This document shows positions 34,501-44,555 of a DNA stretch of 64,000 nt, piece after piece (position 1 is the first letter of the stretch; each line of letters opens with the position of its first letter). The position numbers and the translations under genes were made by a program. This DNA comes from Areca catechu. Its lineage: Eukaryota; Streptophyta; Magnoliopsida; Arecales; Arecaceae. The stretch spans positions 145,058,780 through 145,122,779 of the forward strand of contig CM038041.1 in the NCBI GenBank assembly GCA_021397845.1, given 5' to 3'. Under the pieces are notes generated by a model. That model was not told where the DNA came from and made no database searches. It was given only the letters and a program-made list of their open reading frames with translations.

Positions 34501-35036
34501 GGGTGTAGGAGTCCTAAGTTCCTTAGCAGTCAACATCCAAATGGGTGAACCACCATGAATTTCTTGTTTTAGATCCTTAGCACTAATTAGGTTCACTCTA
34601 GTCTTCATCTCTTTGACCTTATTGGGTCCTTTAGCTACCTTGTTCTTAGGAGGGACTGAATGGATTGTGATCTTTTTCCCATTAAAACTAAAGACACAGG
34701 TATTGGATTTTCCTAAGAGGGTGGCATCATGATCATATAACCAAGGTCTCCCAAGAATTATACTGCTCACCCCCATTGGTAAGACATCACACCAAATCTT
34801 CTCTTGATAGGATTGTATCTGGATTTGGACCTGACATCTAGACTGGATGGGTATAAAGGTAGAGTCTACCCAAGAAACGTTATAGGGGTTGGGGTGGGGG
34901 ACTGGGGTTAAGCTTAACATTTTGACAGTGCTAGCAGAAATGGTATTTACACAGCTCCCACTATCTATGATGATCTTACATACCTTATCCCCTAATTTAA
35001 GAAAAGTCTGTAGGATGTTAGTCCTACGCCAATCCT
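31523..35036 (-). pseudogene. pol: pol of element C: protease, reverse transcriptase, RNase H, integrase, chromodomain
   Basis: Protease: IIIDSGSCVNTIS (about 34950) and IILGRPWLYDHDA. Reverse transcriptase: MCVDSRAINKITIKYRFPIP, FSKIDLKSSYHQVRI and the catalytic VVYFDDILIYS. RNase H: FEVACDASGVGIGGVLS and DHEALRFL. Integrase: zinc motif with HFGKDKTT and CRTCAVAK, then MDFVLGLPK and SDKDVRFTS. A one-base deletion near 32421 shifts the frame at the codon of the catalytic Glu. A C-terminal chromodomain, IEKILDDQVIYTHNRG then YLVRWQG and DSWI, would bind histone marks and direct integration. In-frame stops lie at 34312-34314 and about 33325. Integrase after RNase H plus a chromodomain defines a chromovirus; I do not assign the clade. 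Confidence 0.9.
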
Positions 35037-36318
35037 CCTAAACTCTACTCTGGGACAGGATGCATCTCACAACTCCTAACTGGTCAAACTCTGTGGGTTC
35101 CTCCTCTCCTTCATACTCATCAACCAAGTTCATTCCGGCCTCATAAACTTCTTCTTCAAATTCCTCATTGGGCCCGAAATTCTCTTCCTCTCCCTCTTCT
35201 ATGTAAAGGGATCTACGTGGGCACTGGCTAGAAACATGAGCTACCCTATGGCACTTAAAACAGGCTATGGTTGTACACTGGCTGGAGATATGACCTGGTT
35301 TCTGACACTTAAAACAGGTGATACTAGAACTAGGGGTTCTCTGGGTGTCAGGTGCCTTACCTTTGTCCATGGGCCTAGGGGTGGGAATACCCTGAAAAGG
35401 TTTGCTAGGGGTAACTTGGCTAGGTCCATTTCTTGGAATTGGGGCACTAACCCTAGAAGGTATAGGTCCTCTCTGAAATTTCTCAGTGTTTAGTGCAATC
35501 TGATAGGCTTGGTCTAGGTCAGTAACCTCTCTCAGAAACTACTCCCTCTTAATGTCTTCCCTAAGTCCAGCCCTAAATTTAGACAAAGTGACCTCATGGG
35601 CTTCACTCACATCATATCTCATCAAGTACTCATCAAAGGTGGCTATGTAGTCTGAGACAGATCTGTTCCCTTGTTTCAAGGTTTGCCATTGGTCTAACAG
35701 ATTCTGCTAGTATGAAATGGGTAGGTGCTTATCTCTAAGCTTCTCTTTCATACCCTGCCAAGTGGTTATGGGCTCAACATTTTGTCTCTTAGTGGTTAGC
35801 TTAATGTTCCCCCAGTATAACCTAGCTTGATGCACTAACTTCATCTTGGCAAACTTGAACTTTCTTTCTTCAGACATGGTATACCACTCAAAGTACTGGT
35901 CCATCTCACCCTCCCAACCAGAATACACCTTAGGGTTTAAGCTACCATCAAAAGTGGGTGCATCTAATTTGATGTTCTGAATGAACCTATTATCTCTATC
36001 TTCAGGCTCTAGGTCAGGCCTCCTATGATTAGGTTCAGGATCTCTGTATAAAGGTCTTCTAGGCTCCTGGTGTGGGTGAGGTTGAGGCACATTAAAATCT
36101 GGGTCAGGAGTCCAATTTTGATGTCTAGGTTCCTCAAGTACTTGGACTCGATCCCTAAGCTGGGTAAGATCCTCACGGACTTGATCCCTAAATTGGGCAA
36201 CAGTATCAGTCATATCCTGACTCAATTTGGTCATACTTTCGGTAAGAGTTCTAATCATGGCCTCTAAATCAGGTTGGATTTGACCAGGTTGGTAGGGTAC
36301 TCCGTTCCGGGTGGACAT
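35037..36318 (-). pseudogene. gag: gag of element C
   Basis: It starts MSTRNGVPYQPGQ at 36318. A predicted coiled coil (LTESMTKLSQDMTDTVAQF) and a charged Pro/Arg-rich linker precede the retrotransposon gag domain (IKLDAPTFDG, YFEWYTMSEERKFKFAKMK, ARLYWGNI, LRDKHLPISY). Two zinc knuckles follow: CFKCQKPGHISSQC, and CFKCHRVAHVSSQC (35300-35220). An acidic Glu-rich tail ends before the protease. In-frame stops, all TAG, lie at 35707-35709, about 35538 and 35038-35040. Gag and pol look like one long frame apart from the lesions. Good preservation fits a relatively young element. Confidence 0.88.
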
Positions 36319-37205
36319 GATGATGCAAGCAAGCACACCAAATGAGACTTGACTAAAATGACTACGGGCTAACTAGACCTAGAGCCCAAACTAGATGCCC
36401 AATCAGAGTGGCAAGCTAGCTTGTAGTAACTCGGGACTCAGCCAGGCAGGTGTAAGGGGAGTGTTAGGTCCCTAATTGCCAAATCCTAGACACCAATCAG
36501 TGATTGGCCAGGTAGGCGGACCAGCACACAAGCCCTTCGGGATAGAATCCCTGAACCACCATTCTAGACACTGAGTACAAAGCACACACAGAGTAACTAG
36601 ACAAACTGACTCAACACTAGCCTAGACCCGACCAGTTGGTGTCCCTAGTCCACTAGGGCAAATTAGGTCTAATTAATTTTAAGATTAAAGGCTTAGGTTC
36701 GAATGCACGGGAGGTGGTTTTGGGCTAAAGAGAGGGTCTCAATCCTCCCCTTATATTGCAACTTCGGTGCCCTTAAGATAGATTCAATTTATGCACACTC
36801 AAACAAAAAAAATAGCTTGCAGAAATAAAAAAGCAGAACAGTAGTAAAATTGATCTCAGAAAATCTACAGATATTAATAAATCATGAAGATTTTATGTAA
36901 ATTACTTTCAATTATACTGGTCCCAACAAAATAAGAATTACTTAATTTAGAATTTTTGCAGGGAGAAACAATTTGAATAACATGATAGTTACTGGTAGAA
37001 AACAGAACGTATGTCCCGTTTACAATCCCTGCCTAGAAGTTATAACCCAGCGGCACCCCTACATGCCCTATGAACCCCCGTGGAATGGCAGGAGGAGGCT
37101 TGTGTCTCGCTTGTTCCTAGGACTGGACGGCTAGGGGAGTCTACTCCAGGCAGCAAAAGTAAAAAGGAACAAAAAAAATAATCAAACAAGCAAGAACCCT
37201 AGACA
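36319..37205 (-). other. Untranslated leader of element C
   Basis: It lies between the primer site and the gag ATG. It includes a GC-rich part (36980-37150) and an AT-rich part. No coding frame is supported. Confidence 0.6.
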
Positions 37206-37219
37206 GGGCTCTGATACCA
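37206..37219 (-). other. Primer binding site of element C
   Basis: Minus strand TGGTATCAGAGCCC, a tRNA-Met-type site, four bases from the LTR end at 37224. Confidence 0.85.
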
Positions 37220-37223
37220 AAAA

Positions 37224-38740
37224 TGATGCAGAACAAATAAGATGATGCGATGCGGAAGTAAATTAAGACTAATTTTTTTTTGTATTTTGTTAGAAGTTGG
37301 CTTGACTCAAAAACAAGGCTAACTAATATTGAAAAAAAAATATGCACTGAAAGAAAGCACAATTCAAAAGAATAGATTATCAGAGTAATAAAGAAGTAGG
37401 ATCGCTGGGGATTGAGAAACCCCCAGACCTAGGGTTTGCTCCTCTTTCAAGAAACAGACGAAGAGAGAAGAGAAGGTTTTATACCTGACTGTGATATCTC
37501 TCTTTGCTTCAATTGAAGGACACTCTCGAGCAGATTGTAGGATCCTTGGAGATGGGGTATCTTCGTAATGGATCCTCGGATTGTAGTCCTATGGCAAGGT
37601 TGGCCTTCTTCTCGTACTCTGGATCTGGAAAGGATGAAGAACAAGATAAGGATGTAAGAAACTCAAAGAAGAGACCTTTTCCTGGGATAGCTCCGGACTG
37701 CTCGAACTTTGAAGATGAGGGAAGAGTATGGAGGTGGCGGTGGAAGATGGAGTGGATTTAGGGTTTGGCTGTTAGGGCGGCAGCTTGCAGATGAAAAGGA
37801 AATTAGGGTTGGCGGCCAGGGATGAAAGCGGGGCAGGGTTTTGGTAACTTTGGAGATCTCTCACCTCCTCAAGGCTCCAATGGAACCCGGATTTACTCCC
37901 TCACGGAGCTCAACACTCAAAGAAGTGCGGAAGAAGAGAACACAAGGTTGCTCAACACAAGAAAAGATTTCATTTATTCATTCATAATCAAAAGATTACA
38001 TAAGGGTCCAATATATAGACCTTGCAAGAGAAACAAAATTACACTACTTCCCATGTGGGACTAAACATTCATCCTAAGCATGAAAAACCTTCCCTTGACC
38101 GACCAGGCTTCTTTCCTTGGAGTGGGCGGCCTCAAATGCAAGGTGATGGCTTCATATGGCAGGTATGTGGGGCACCTCCTAGTTTTTCTCCTTAAGTCAT
38201 GGGTTTTCCTTCCATGACTTGCTCTTTCTTGGAAGAAAATACTCATCTCCTAGTCTTTCTCCCCAAGACTAGGCTCCTTCCATTCATAGCCAGGTACTTT
38301 AGGCAGGTGTGGGCGCTTACCTTGAAGTCCTCTCCAAGAAAAAATCCTCTGCTCCTTTAGCTTGGTTACTTTTGGCAGCTTGTGGGCGCCTTCTTTGACT
38401 TCTCCTAAGAAAATTTTCTTGCTCTCTTGGGCGTGGGGACCTGGGACACTGGGATGAAATATGGCACCAACTGGTCCTAGGAGTGTGGCTGGGAGTGTGG
38501 CGTCCACTTGCATTTGGCCTTGGAAGAAAAAATGATGCCCTAGGGAATGGCGCCAACCAGAACTTGACTTGGGCTTAGACCGAGTCAACATGACTCAACA
38601 AAATGAAATGCAGACTCAAAGAAATAAAATAATCTGGTTGACCAGGTCAACCCTTATTACAAACCCTAATCTTCGGGCAAGGTCATTCAGAGATCCAGAT
38701 GGAACCCTGAAGTCTTATTCTGATTCTGGTGCCCACACCA
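37224..38740 (-). repeat. 5' LTR of element C
   Basis: On the plus strand TGATGCAGAACAAATAAG to GCCCACACCA. It is nearly identical to the 3' LTR. A TATA-like sequence lies near 38010. Confidence 0.9.
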
Positions 38741-39217
38741 ATGGCATAGCTCTATATCTTCAATTTTCTCAGGCCATGAGTCGATACTTCATTTCTATGA
38801 GTTGATACATGATTTCTGTTAGTTGGTACTTGATTCCTGTGAGTCAACACTTGACGTTCCACAGAAATATTCTGCATGCTACTTTCTAAAGTGTCGACAC
38901 TTAGTGTGCCATGAGTCGACACTTGACTCTGCAACATGACAAAAACTTGTGCCAACCCTCAAAATTCAAAAAGTTCTTCAATGAAACTTTAATACCCTTT
39001 TTGTAAATCTCTGTTTGAACTATTTTGGGGCCTTTTTTAGATAAGAAGACTTCTCAAACATTTAAAATTGCTTAGCTTTCAATAAGTGTCTTGATACTTT
39101 CATATAAAGAATTTGAGGTGCCTGTATCCTGAAACTCATAGCTATAATTGAAACATTTGTATAAAACATAAACTCAACATTTTGTTAGTTCATCAACATC
39201 AAGGGCTAAAGCCAACA

Positions 39218-40517
39218 CGCTGCCATCAACACCATCGAGAAGCCATCGAGAGCTTCCTCAGGGCCAGGAGAAGCCACCAACCACCGTTCTTCAATTTTTG
39301 GTTTTCTTCTCCGTTGATCAATTGCCAATGCCACCATTCACTTCCCATCACCACCGACCATGATCCCCTCCCTTGATCCCTTATGCTTGCTAGAGAAATA
39401 ATGCCACCGCTCCTCCCTATGCCGATAGTCTTCTTCCCAGTTTCATCCAGCACTGCCACCTGCAATAGTGCCATCAACCAACACCATCCACCACCTCTCT
39501 GCCACCTCCCGCCACCATCTGATCTCCGTCACTACCTGTCATGGATTGGGAGAAGCAGTGTGCATGTCTTAATCAAAGAAGGGGACCTAGATTCAAGATT
39601 CGGCCAGAGTCTGGATGGGACTCTATTTGCCCAAGAAGGAAGGAGACAGTGATCAATCCATCAAGATGTAGATTGGATGGCTGAAATTACTCCTCATGAT
39701 ATACATCTGATTTTGAGCTAGATTGACTCCAAATTTGACCAAGAGAAAGCCCTTGATGAGCTCTATAAAAGGAGGACCCCAAGTAGTAGCCAATAGATGA
39801 ATTCCACTGATAAAATTCTATTTTATTTTTCTTTTTATAATTAGTTTAGGCTTAGGAAAGAGAAAAATCATGGAAGAGATGCTGGCGGCAGTGATGCGTG
39901 GCTAGACTCCTTCAACCTAGGATGAAGATGAAGCCTGTAACTGGGTTTTATTTATCTTTTTGTACTTGATTTCTATGCAATAAAAATCATGCATTTTCTT
40001 TATGCATCAGTTGATTTATTTTGATTGAGATTTTGATTTGGCATACACGACCTATACCCTTTATCGATGTGCCATGATCTCAGGATACAATACATGCCTA
40101 AGAGAGGTAGATCATAGTATGGTAGATTAGATCCCTAACCTTGCAAATCAAGTGATAGGTTATACTCCAAGCAAATGTGTCATGATCTCCGGATACGATC
40201 CGTGCCCAATAAGAGATAAATTATTCTAACATTGAATCCATAAAAATTATTGCTATTACAACATAATGAAAAAAAGATAAAACCTATTTGCATGGAGGAT
40301 TCAGATTCCTATATTACTTCTGTTTTTATCTTGATTTAATTAATTAATTAGTTTCTATTTTTTAATAACTACCACTCTTAATCTAATTCTCTAAAAATAA
40401 TTTTTTTTGCTCTTTTCTATAAAATAATTATCCTTGATCCTCGAGGATACGATCCTGACTCACCACTAGCTATAGTAGTGAGTAGGTTTTATTTTTGACC
40501 ATCTATAATAGTGATCA
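39218..40517 (+). repeat. LTR (5' part truncated) of an Athila-type Ty3/Gypsy element
   Basis: It begins abruptly at the LTR edge of element B and ends just before an Athila-type primer site. It contains a TATA box CTATAAAAGGAGG (39763-39775) and a polyadenylation-like AATAAAA (39979-39985). Downstream are two similar blocks, CATGATCTCAGGATACAA and CATGATCTCCGGATACGA (40072 and 40187), marking an internal duplication of about 115 bp. The left part (39218-39660) is rich in CCACC/GCCACC runs. Confidence 0.65.
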
Positions 40518-40522
40518 AAATT

Positions 40523-40540
40523 TGGCACCATTGTCGGGGA
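40523..40540 (+). other. Primer binding site of the Athila-type element
   Basis: TGGCACCATTGTCGGGGA resembles the TGGCGCC-GTTG-CGGGGA primer site used by Athila and related Gypsy elements. Confidence 0.75.
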
Positions 40541-41500
40541 TCAAGGTATGATTATTTTACAAAAAAAGTAATTTTTCTTTATTTTAGTTATTGCTCTTTT
40601 TTATTTCATTATCTTTTTTTAGTTACCTTAATTATTAGATTTTCTTATTTTCTTTTTTAACATGAAAAAATTACTTTCTTATTTTTACAAATTAATTCCT
40701 AACCTAATTAACTTTTCCTTTAATTAACTTACCTTAAATAACCCAAAAGAAAACCATAAGATACTTTCCATAAAATCTAATTAATTTAAGGAAATAAATA
40801 ATAAACTTTAAAAACTTCTTAACTTGTTTAGACATATTGTTTGATTTGCATTGCATTTACAAAAAATACTTTGAGGGTATAACCCCTAAACAATATAAGG
40901 TGGAGATTTTTTCATCCTTTCTTGGCCCACAAACTACCACCCTGCATACTACATTGACCTAAGCATTAATTTAAAATTAATTAGACATTGGCCCCTAAAG
41001 ATTTTTGAGCTCACTAGGATAAGGGATCCTGAGAGTTGGACTAGATCAGAATTAATTGGTTAATTGGTGTCTAGGAAAGGGGTTCAAGGATGATGCAACC
41101 CTAAAGGAAGGTAGTTCTTTAATTGGTTCCATTATTTGACCTGGTTAATTTATTTGGTATCTAAGGAAAACAACAAGGGACCCCCACCGACCTTACCCTT
41201 ACCTGGCCAGTGGTTATTTAGTATCTAACTTTGAAGGCTCAAAGGCAACCTTGGTAGTTAGGAGCTATCTAGATATAGGGTAATCCTAGGATAGAGAGTC
41301 CATTATGTGATAACTTGTTTATACTAACAAAACTGTAGCTTAATTAAACCTTCATTTTCTATCATCTATAGATTTAAGATCCTCTAGGTCTCTCATCTTT
41401 AGAATTCTTCTCTTTCTTTCTTCTTTTTTTCTCTCTTCTTAACAAAAAAATTAAATTTTTTTTTGCTAAGACAAAAAGATGATTGGTCAGGTACATCTAA
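40541..41500 (+). other. Leader of the Athila-type element
   Basis: Strongly AT-rich (40560-40880), then mixed sequence. No coding frame is supported; a long untranslated leader is usual in this lineage. Confidence 0.5.
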
Positions 41501-41710
41501 ACTATACAAGATTGAAAGGTCATGGATTCTATTGGATGACCAAAGAACTTAATGGATTATTATTATCCAGATCCTATTGAACGACCTCAAACCCTACAAG
41601 ATTATTGGTACAAGATTGACTCTGATCGACCATTTAGAATGAGAGCCCAAGCTAACAATTTTATGTATCAACCATAATAGATTGATATGCATCCTAATTT
41701 CATGAGATTC

Positions 41711-43317
41711 TGTTGACCCCTGGAATGATTTTGATGATTACAAAATATTGAAGCATGTATGTATTACTAATTCTTTCAATCACTTAAAAAGTTTTGCAGG
41801 AAAGTATGTATCTTTATATCAGTTGGTTTTTTATCTAGTTGAGATGTATTCCAATAATGTATGAACTCATGTGCACTTTAAGTTGTAAAACCCTAATTTT
41901 TCATCCATGTAATCTTGTAAAAAGGGCTCTAAATCAGTAAAAATGAGTGCAAGTAGGTTAGACATGTTTGGTAAGCTCTTTGAAGCTTTTTGGTAGACTT
42001 GCTCTTGTTGGAATCTTGAATTGAAGAAGTTTGGAGAAGTTTGAAGTATAAAAAGAATTTTTTGTAAGAGCCGACTCATGGACCAAGAGCCAACTCCTGT
42101 TCTGGCATGACACCAAAATCTCAGAGTTTCAGAAGTTTGAGCCAACTCGAGTCTTAAGAACAGACTCGATGAAGAACTTGTATTTTTGGTGTTTGAGACC
42201 TCGAGTCGACTCAAGCCCAGAAGAGTCGACTTGTCAAGAGTTTATGTTGTTGGTGACTGACTTCGAGCTGACTCAGCCGTGAAGAGCCGACTCCTGCAGA
42301 ATTTGTTTTACCATTGACTAAGAGTTCAAGCCAACTCAACCCAGAAGAGTCGACTCACCCAGAACTTTTATTTGGGTTATTTGAGACTTCGAGCCGACTC
42401 ATGCTTCTCGAGTCAACTCGAGTGACGGGTTTTTGTAGTCTAATGGCTAGTTGCAGAATCTCATTTTTGAACTCCAAAGCCTTCCAACGGCCCTATATCA
42501 GTTTCCTAGGCCCTACAACAGCTAGTTTTGATTGAAGACTATAAAAGGGAGTATTTATGATGGTTTAAATAATTTTTGATAGATTATTCATTGATTATTC
42601 TTTGGAAGTTAAGGAGTTTTCAAGTCTTTTACCAACCCACTTCAAGAGCATTCAAGAAAAAATTCAAAGGTTCACCAACTGACTTTCATTCTTGAATCCA
42701 ACCTTTTAAAGAAGTAAAGAAGCAGCTTGAAGATTATTCAAGAGCATTTAAAGCTAGGCTTTGATTTGATCTTCATCGGCAACACTCAAGCAAGTTTGGT
42801 TTGTTGTAAAGTTGTAAATTTACATTTGTTATATCTTGTCTTCTCTTTAAGAATAGCAAGGAGCTGTGTCTTGAGAATGTTTAAAAGGTTTTTAGGTGAG
42901 CCTATTAAAACCTAAGTTTGGGTTTTCTTTGGTGAGCCCGTTTTAAAAACCAAAGGGATATAGGTTCTTGGTTAGCCTGTGTTAAAACCAAGTGAGGGTT
43001 TTCTTTGGTGATCCTGGTAAAATCAAAGTGTAGAGATTTGGATTGTGAGCCTGTTAAAATAATCCGACTATATTCCGGTAGGGGATATAGTGGAAATCCC
43101 AAGTGGTGCTTGGATAGTGGATGTAGGAGCAGGTTGCTCTGAACCACTCTAAATTTCTTGTGTTTGTGATTGTGCTTGTTCAACTTCATTGCATTTATTT
43201 ACTTGCTTCCACATTGCATTGTTCACCACAACACTAAAAGGATTTTAAATTGCACATACTTGCTAAAGTTTTCATAATCCCAATTCACCCCCCTCTTTGG
43301 AAGCCACCTGGGCAACA
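41711..43317 (+). mobile_element. Solo LTR E of a SIRE-like Copia element
   Basis: TGTTGACCCCTGGAATG to CACCTGGGCAACA, 1607 bp, with a perfect target duplication GATTC (41706-41710 and 43318-43322). It restores the Athila gag frame when removed. It has the group's motif cluster (42066-42430), a clear TATA box TATAAAAGGG (42540-42549) and five hairpins (42892-43065). No internal sequence remains, so it arose by LTR-LTR recombination. Confidence 0.92.
42892..43065 (+). repeat. Tandem hairpin array in the leader of solo LTR E (5 units)
   Basis: The stems are TTAGGT/ACCTAA (42892-42915), CTTTGGT/ACCAAAG (42927-42955), CTTGGT/ACCAAG (42967-42992), CTTTGGT/TCAAAG (43003-43028) and GGATT/AATCC (43040-43065). 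Loops open with GAGCC, TAGCC or GATCC. All units lie downstream of the TATA box at 42540 and upstream of the LTR end, so in transcribed sequence. This is the cleanest array in the window. Confidence 0.75.
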
Positions 43318-43621
43318 GATTCGAAGATGCATACAATCACACAAAGGAATTTGAAAGAACTAAACTGGCATCTATGATCCATAGGATTGAGGAAGTCCTA
43401 GAATGTAAAAGATATACCTAATTTCATCATATGCCAGCACCTATGTGCATGGCATCTGATGCACCGGACCATGTTATAGAGGAATGTCCTTACCTAATGC
43501 ATCCAGTCTAAAATGGGTTTACACAGGGGAGTGTAGCCAATAACATATATATAACTAAACGTTATATCCCAACTTATAACCCAGGATGGGATCATCATCC
43601 CAATTTTGTGTGGTCACGGGT

Positions 43622-44278
43622 ATAAAGCACCTACATTTTTCAAGCTAAATGGCATGATCCTATAACAAAATAGTCCTTGATTGGTAATAAAAATTTTTTT
43701 TTCTTCATCTTCATGAGCAATTCAAATTTAGTTGTAGTTGGAGAAGGCATCCATGAAGCTAAGGAGATTGTGGTCCAAAGTGGCATCCACCATTTGATCA
43801 ATTTTAGGCAATGGATAACCATCTTTTGGGCATAGTCAGTTAAGGACATTGAAGTCTATACAGATTTGTCATTCACCATTAGCCTTCTTCACCATGATCA
43901 GATCTGAGATCCAGTCTGAATAAGTGGCCTCTCGAATGAAACCAACCTCCAGGAGCTTATTAACCTCCTCGACTATGGCCTTTTAATGCTTAGGCATGAA
44001 GCTTCATTTTTTTTGTTTAACGGGATGGTACATTAGATCCACCTTCAACTGGTGCACCATCACTGAGGGATTGATGCCCGGCATGTCGACCAATATCCAG
44101 GCAAAGATATCAATATTTATCTACAAAAATAAAGTTAGTTGATCTTGGGTTATCTAGTCCAAGTTAGAGCCAATTCTGAGCATATTTCAGGATTTCCATC
44201 GATTAGGGGAATGGGGATGAGATCCTTGACTGACTCTCCTTGCCACTCAATCAAGTCATCCCAAGTATCCAAGCCTTC
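43622..44278 (-). pseudogene. Reverse transcriptase fragment of a Tat-type Ty3/Gypsy element
   Basis: On the minus strand: DIPGINPSVMVHQLKVD, PVKQKK, IVEEVNKLLEVGFIREATY, DLIMVKKANGE, then CPKDGYPLPKIDQMVDAT, LLSFMDAFSNYN and FCYRIMPFSLKNVGALY. The SFMDAFS..YN block places it in the Tat lineage. The sequence stops at 43622 before the catalytic YVDD region. Stops and frame changes show it is a relic. Its right side is cut by element D at 44283. It could belong to the same element as the RNase H fragment at 4849-5300, but this is not provable here. Confidence 0.8.
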
Positions 44279-44555
44279 AATATGTTGATTCCATTATTGA
44301 TTTTGATGATTAACAAAATACTTAAGTATGTTTAAGTACTAATAGTTTTTTGAAGTATATTTTTAATAGAAAAAGGTACTCATCAAATTAGCAAAATTTG
44401 AACTACTTGTCAAAGATTGAAGAAGCCCTTTCTGTGGTTGAAATATCAGTGTTTAATAAACTTAAGTATTTAAGACTTTCTTGAAAGGAACATGTTAGTT
44501 TAGTTGAAAAAGGATTCAGCAGAGTTTCAATCATTTTTGAAGAAGTTTCGGCAAG

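Larger units (their letters stand above)
30065..38740 (-). mobile_element. Ty3/Gypsy chromovirus element C, complete but mutated
   Basis: It is 8.7 kb with LTRs of 1516 and 1517 bp and a perfect target duplication ATGGC (30060-30064 and 38741-38745). The order on the minus strand is 5' LTR, primer site, gag with two zinc knuckles, protease, reverse transcriptase, RNase H, integrase, chromodomain, 3' LTR. It sits in the motif cluster of the 5' LTR of element B. In the first 240 bp the LTRs differ at about 6 sites by hand count, so it is probably younger than A and D. Confidence 0.93.
5400..39217 (-). mobile_element. Copia element B (SIRE-like), old and heavily interrupted, 3' LTR missing
   Basis: The pieces, in the element's own 5' to 3' order on the minus strand, are 39217-38746 and 30064-28995 (5' LTR, split by Gypsy element C), 28992-28981 (primer site), 28934-24114 (gag-pol), 24113-23537 and 12205-12083 (spacer, split by Copia element A), then 12082-11937 and 7072-5521 (third ORF, split by nested solo LTRs). 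About 8.9 kb of its own sequence remains. The LTR start TGTTGGCTTT (minus strand) and the end GGCAACA next to the primer site follow the same pattern as A, D, E and F. No terminal duplication can be checked because the 3' end is lost. Every other insertion between 7073 and 38745 lies inside it, so B is the oldest element of this block. Confidence 0.8.
28995..39217 (-). repeat. 5' LTR of element B, split by Gypsy element C
   Basis: The two parts are 39217-38746 and 30064-28995, about 1.54 kb together; ATGGC is duplicated at the break. On the minus strand it starts TGTTGGCTTTAGCCC and ends GGCAACA. It has a motif cluster at 38776-38935 and 29818-30045, a TATA-like TATTTAAG (minus strand, 29689-29696) and hairpins at 29270-29360. 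Confidence 0.75.
41501..43621 (+). pseudogene. gag: gag fragment of the Athila-type element, interrupted by solo LTR E
   Basis: Before the insertion the frame reads DPIERPQTLQDYWYKIDSD and RPFRMRAQANNFMYQP, two stops, then MHPNF. After the insertion (from 43318) it continues RFEDAYNHTKEFERTKLASM, CMASDAPDHVIEECPYLMHP and IPTYNPGWDHHPNFVW. The last block, TYNPGW..HPNF, is a hallmark of Athila/Tat gag. Several stops are present. The fragment ends abruptly at about 43621, where a minus-strand reverse transcriptase sequence begins. Confidence 0.75.
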
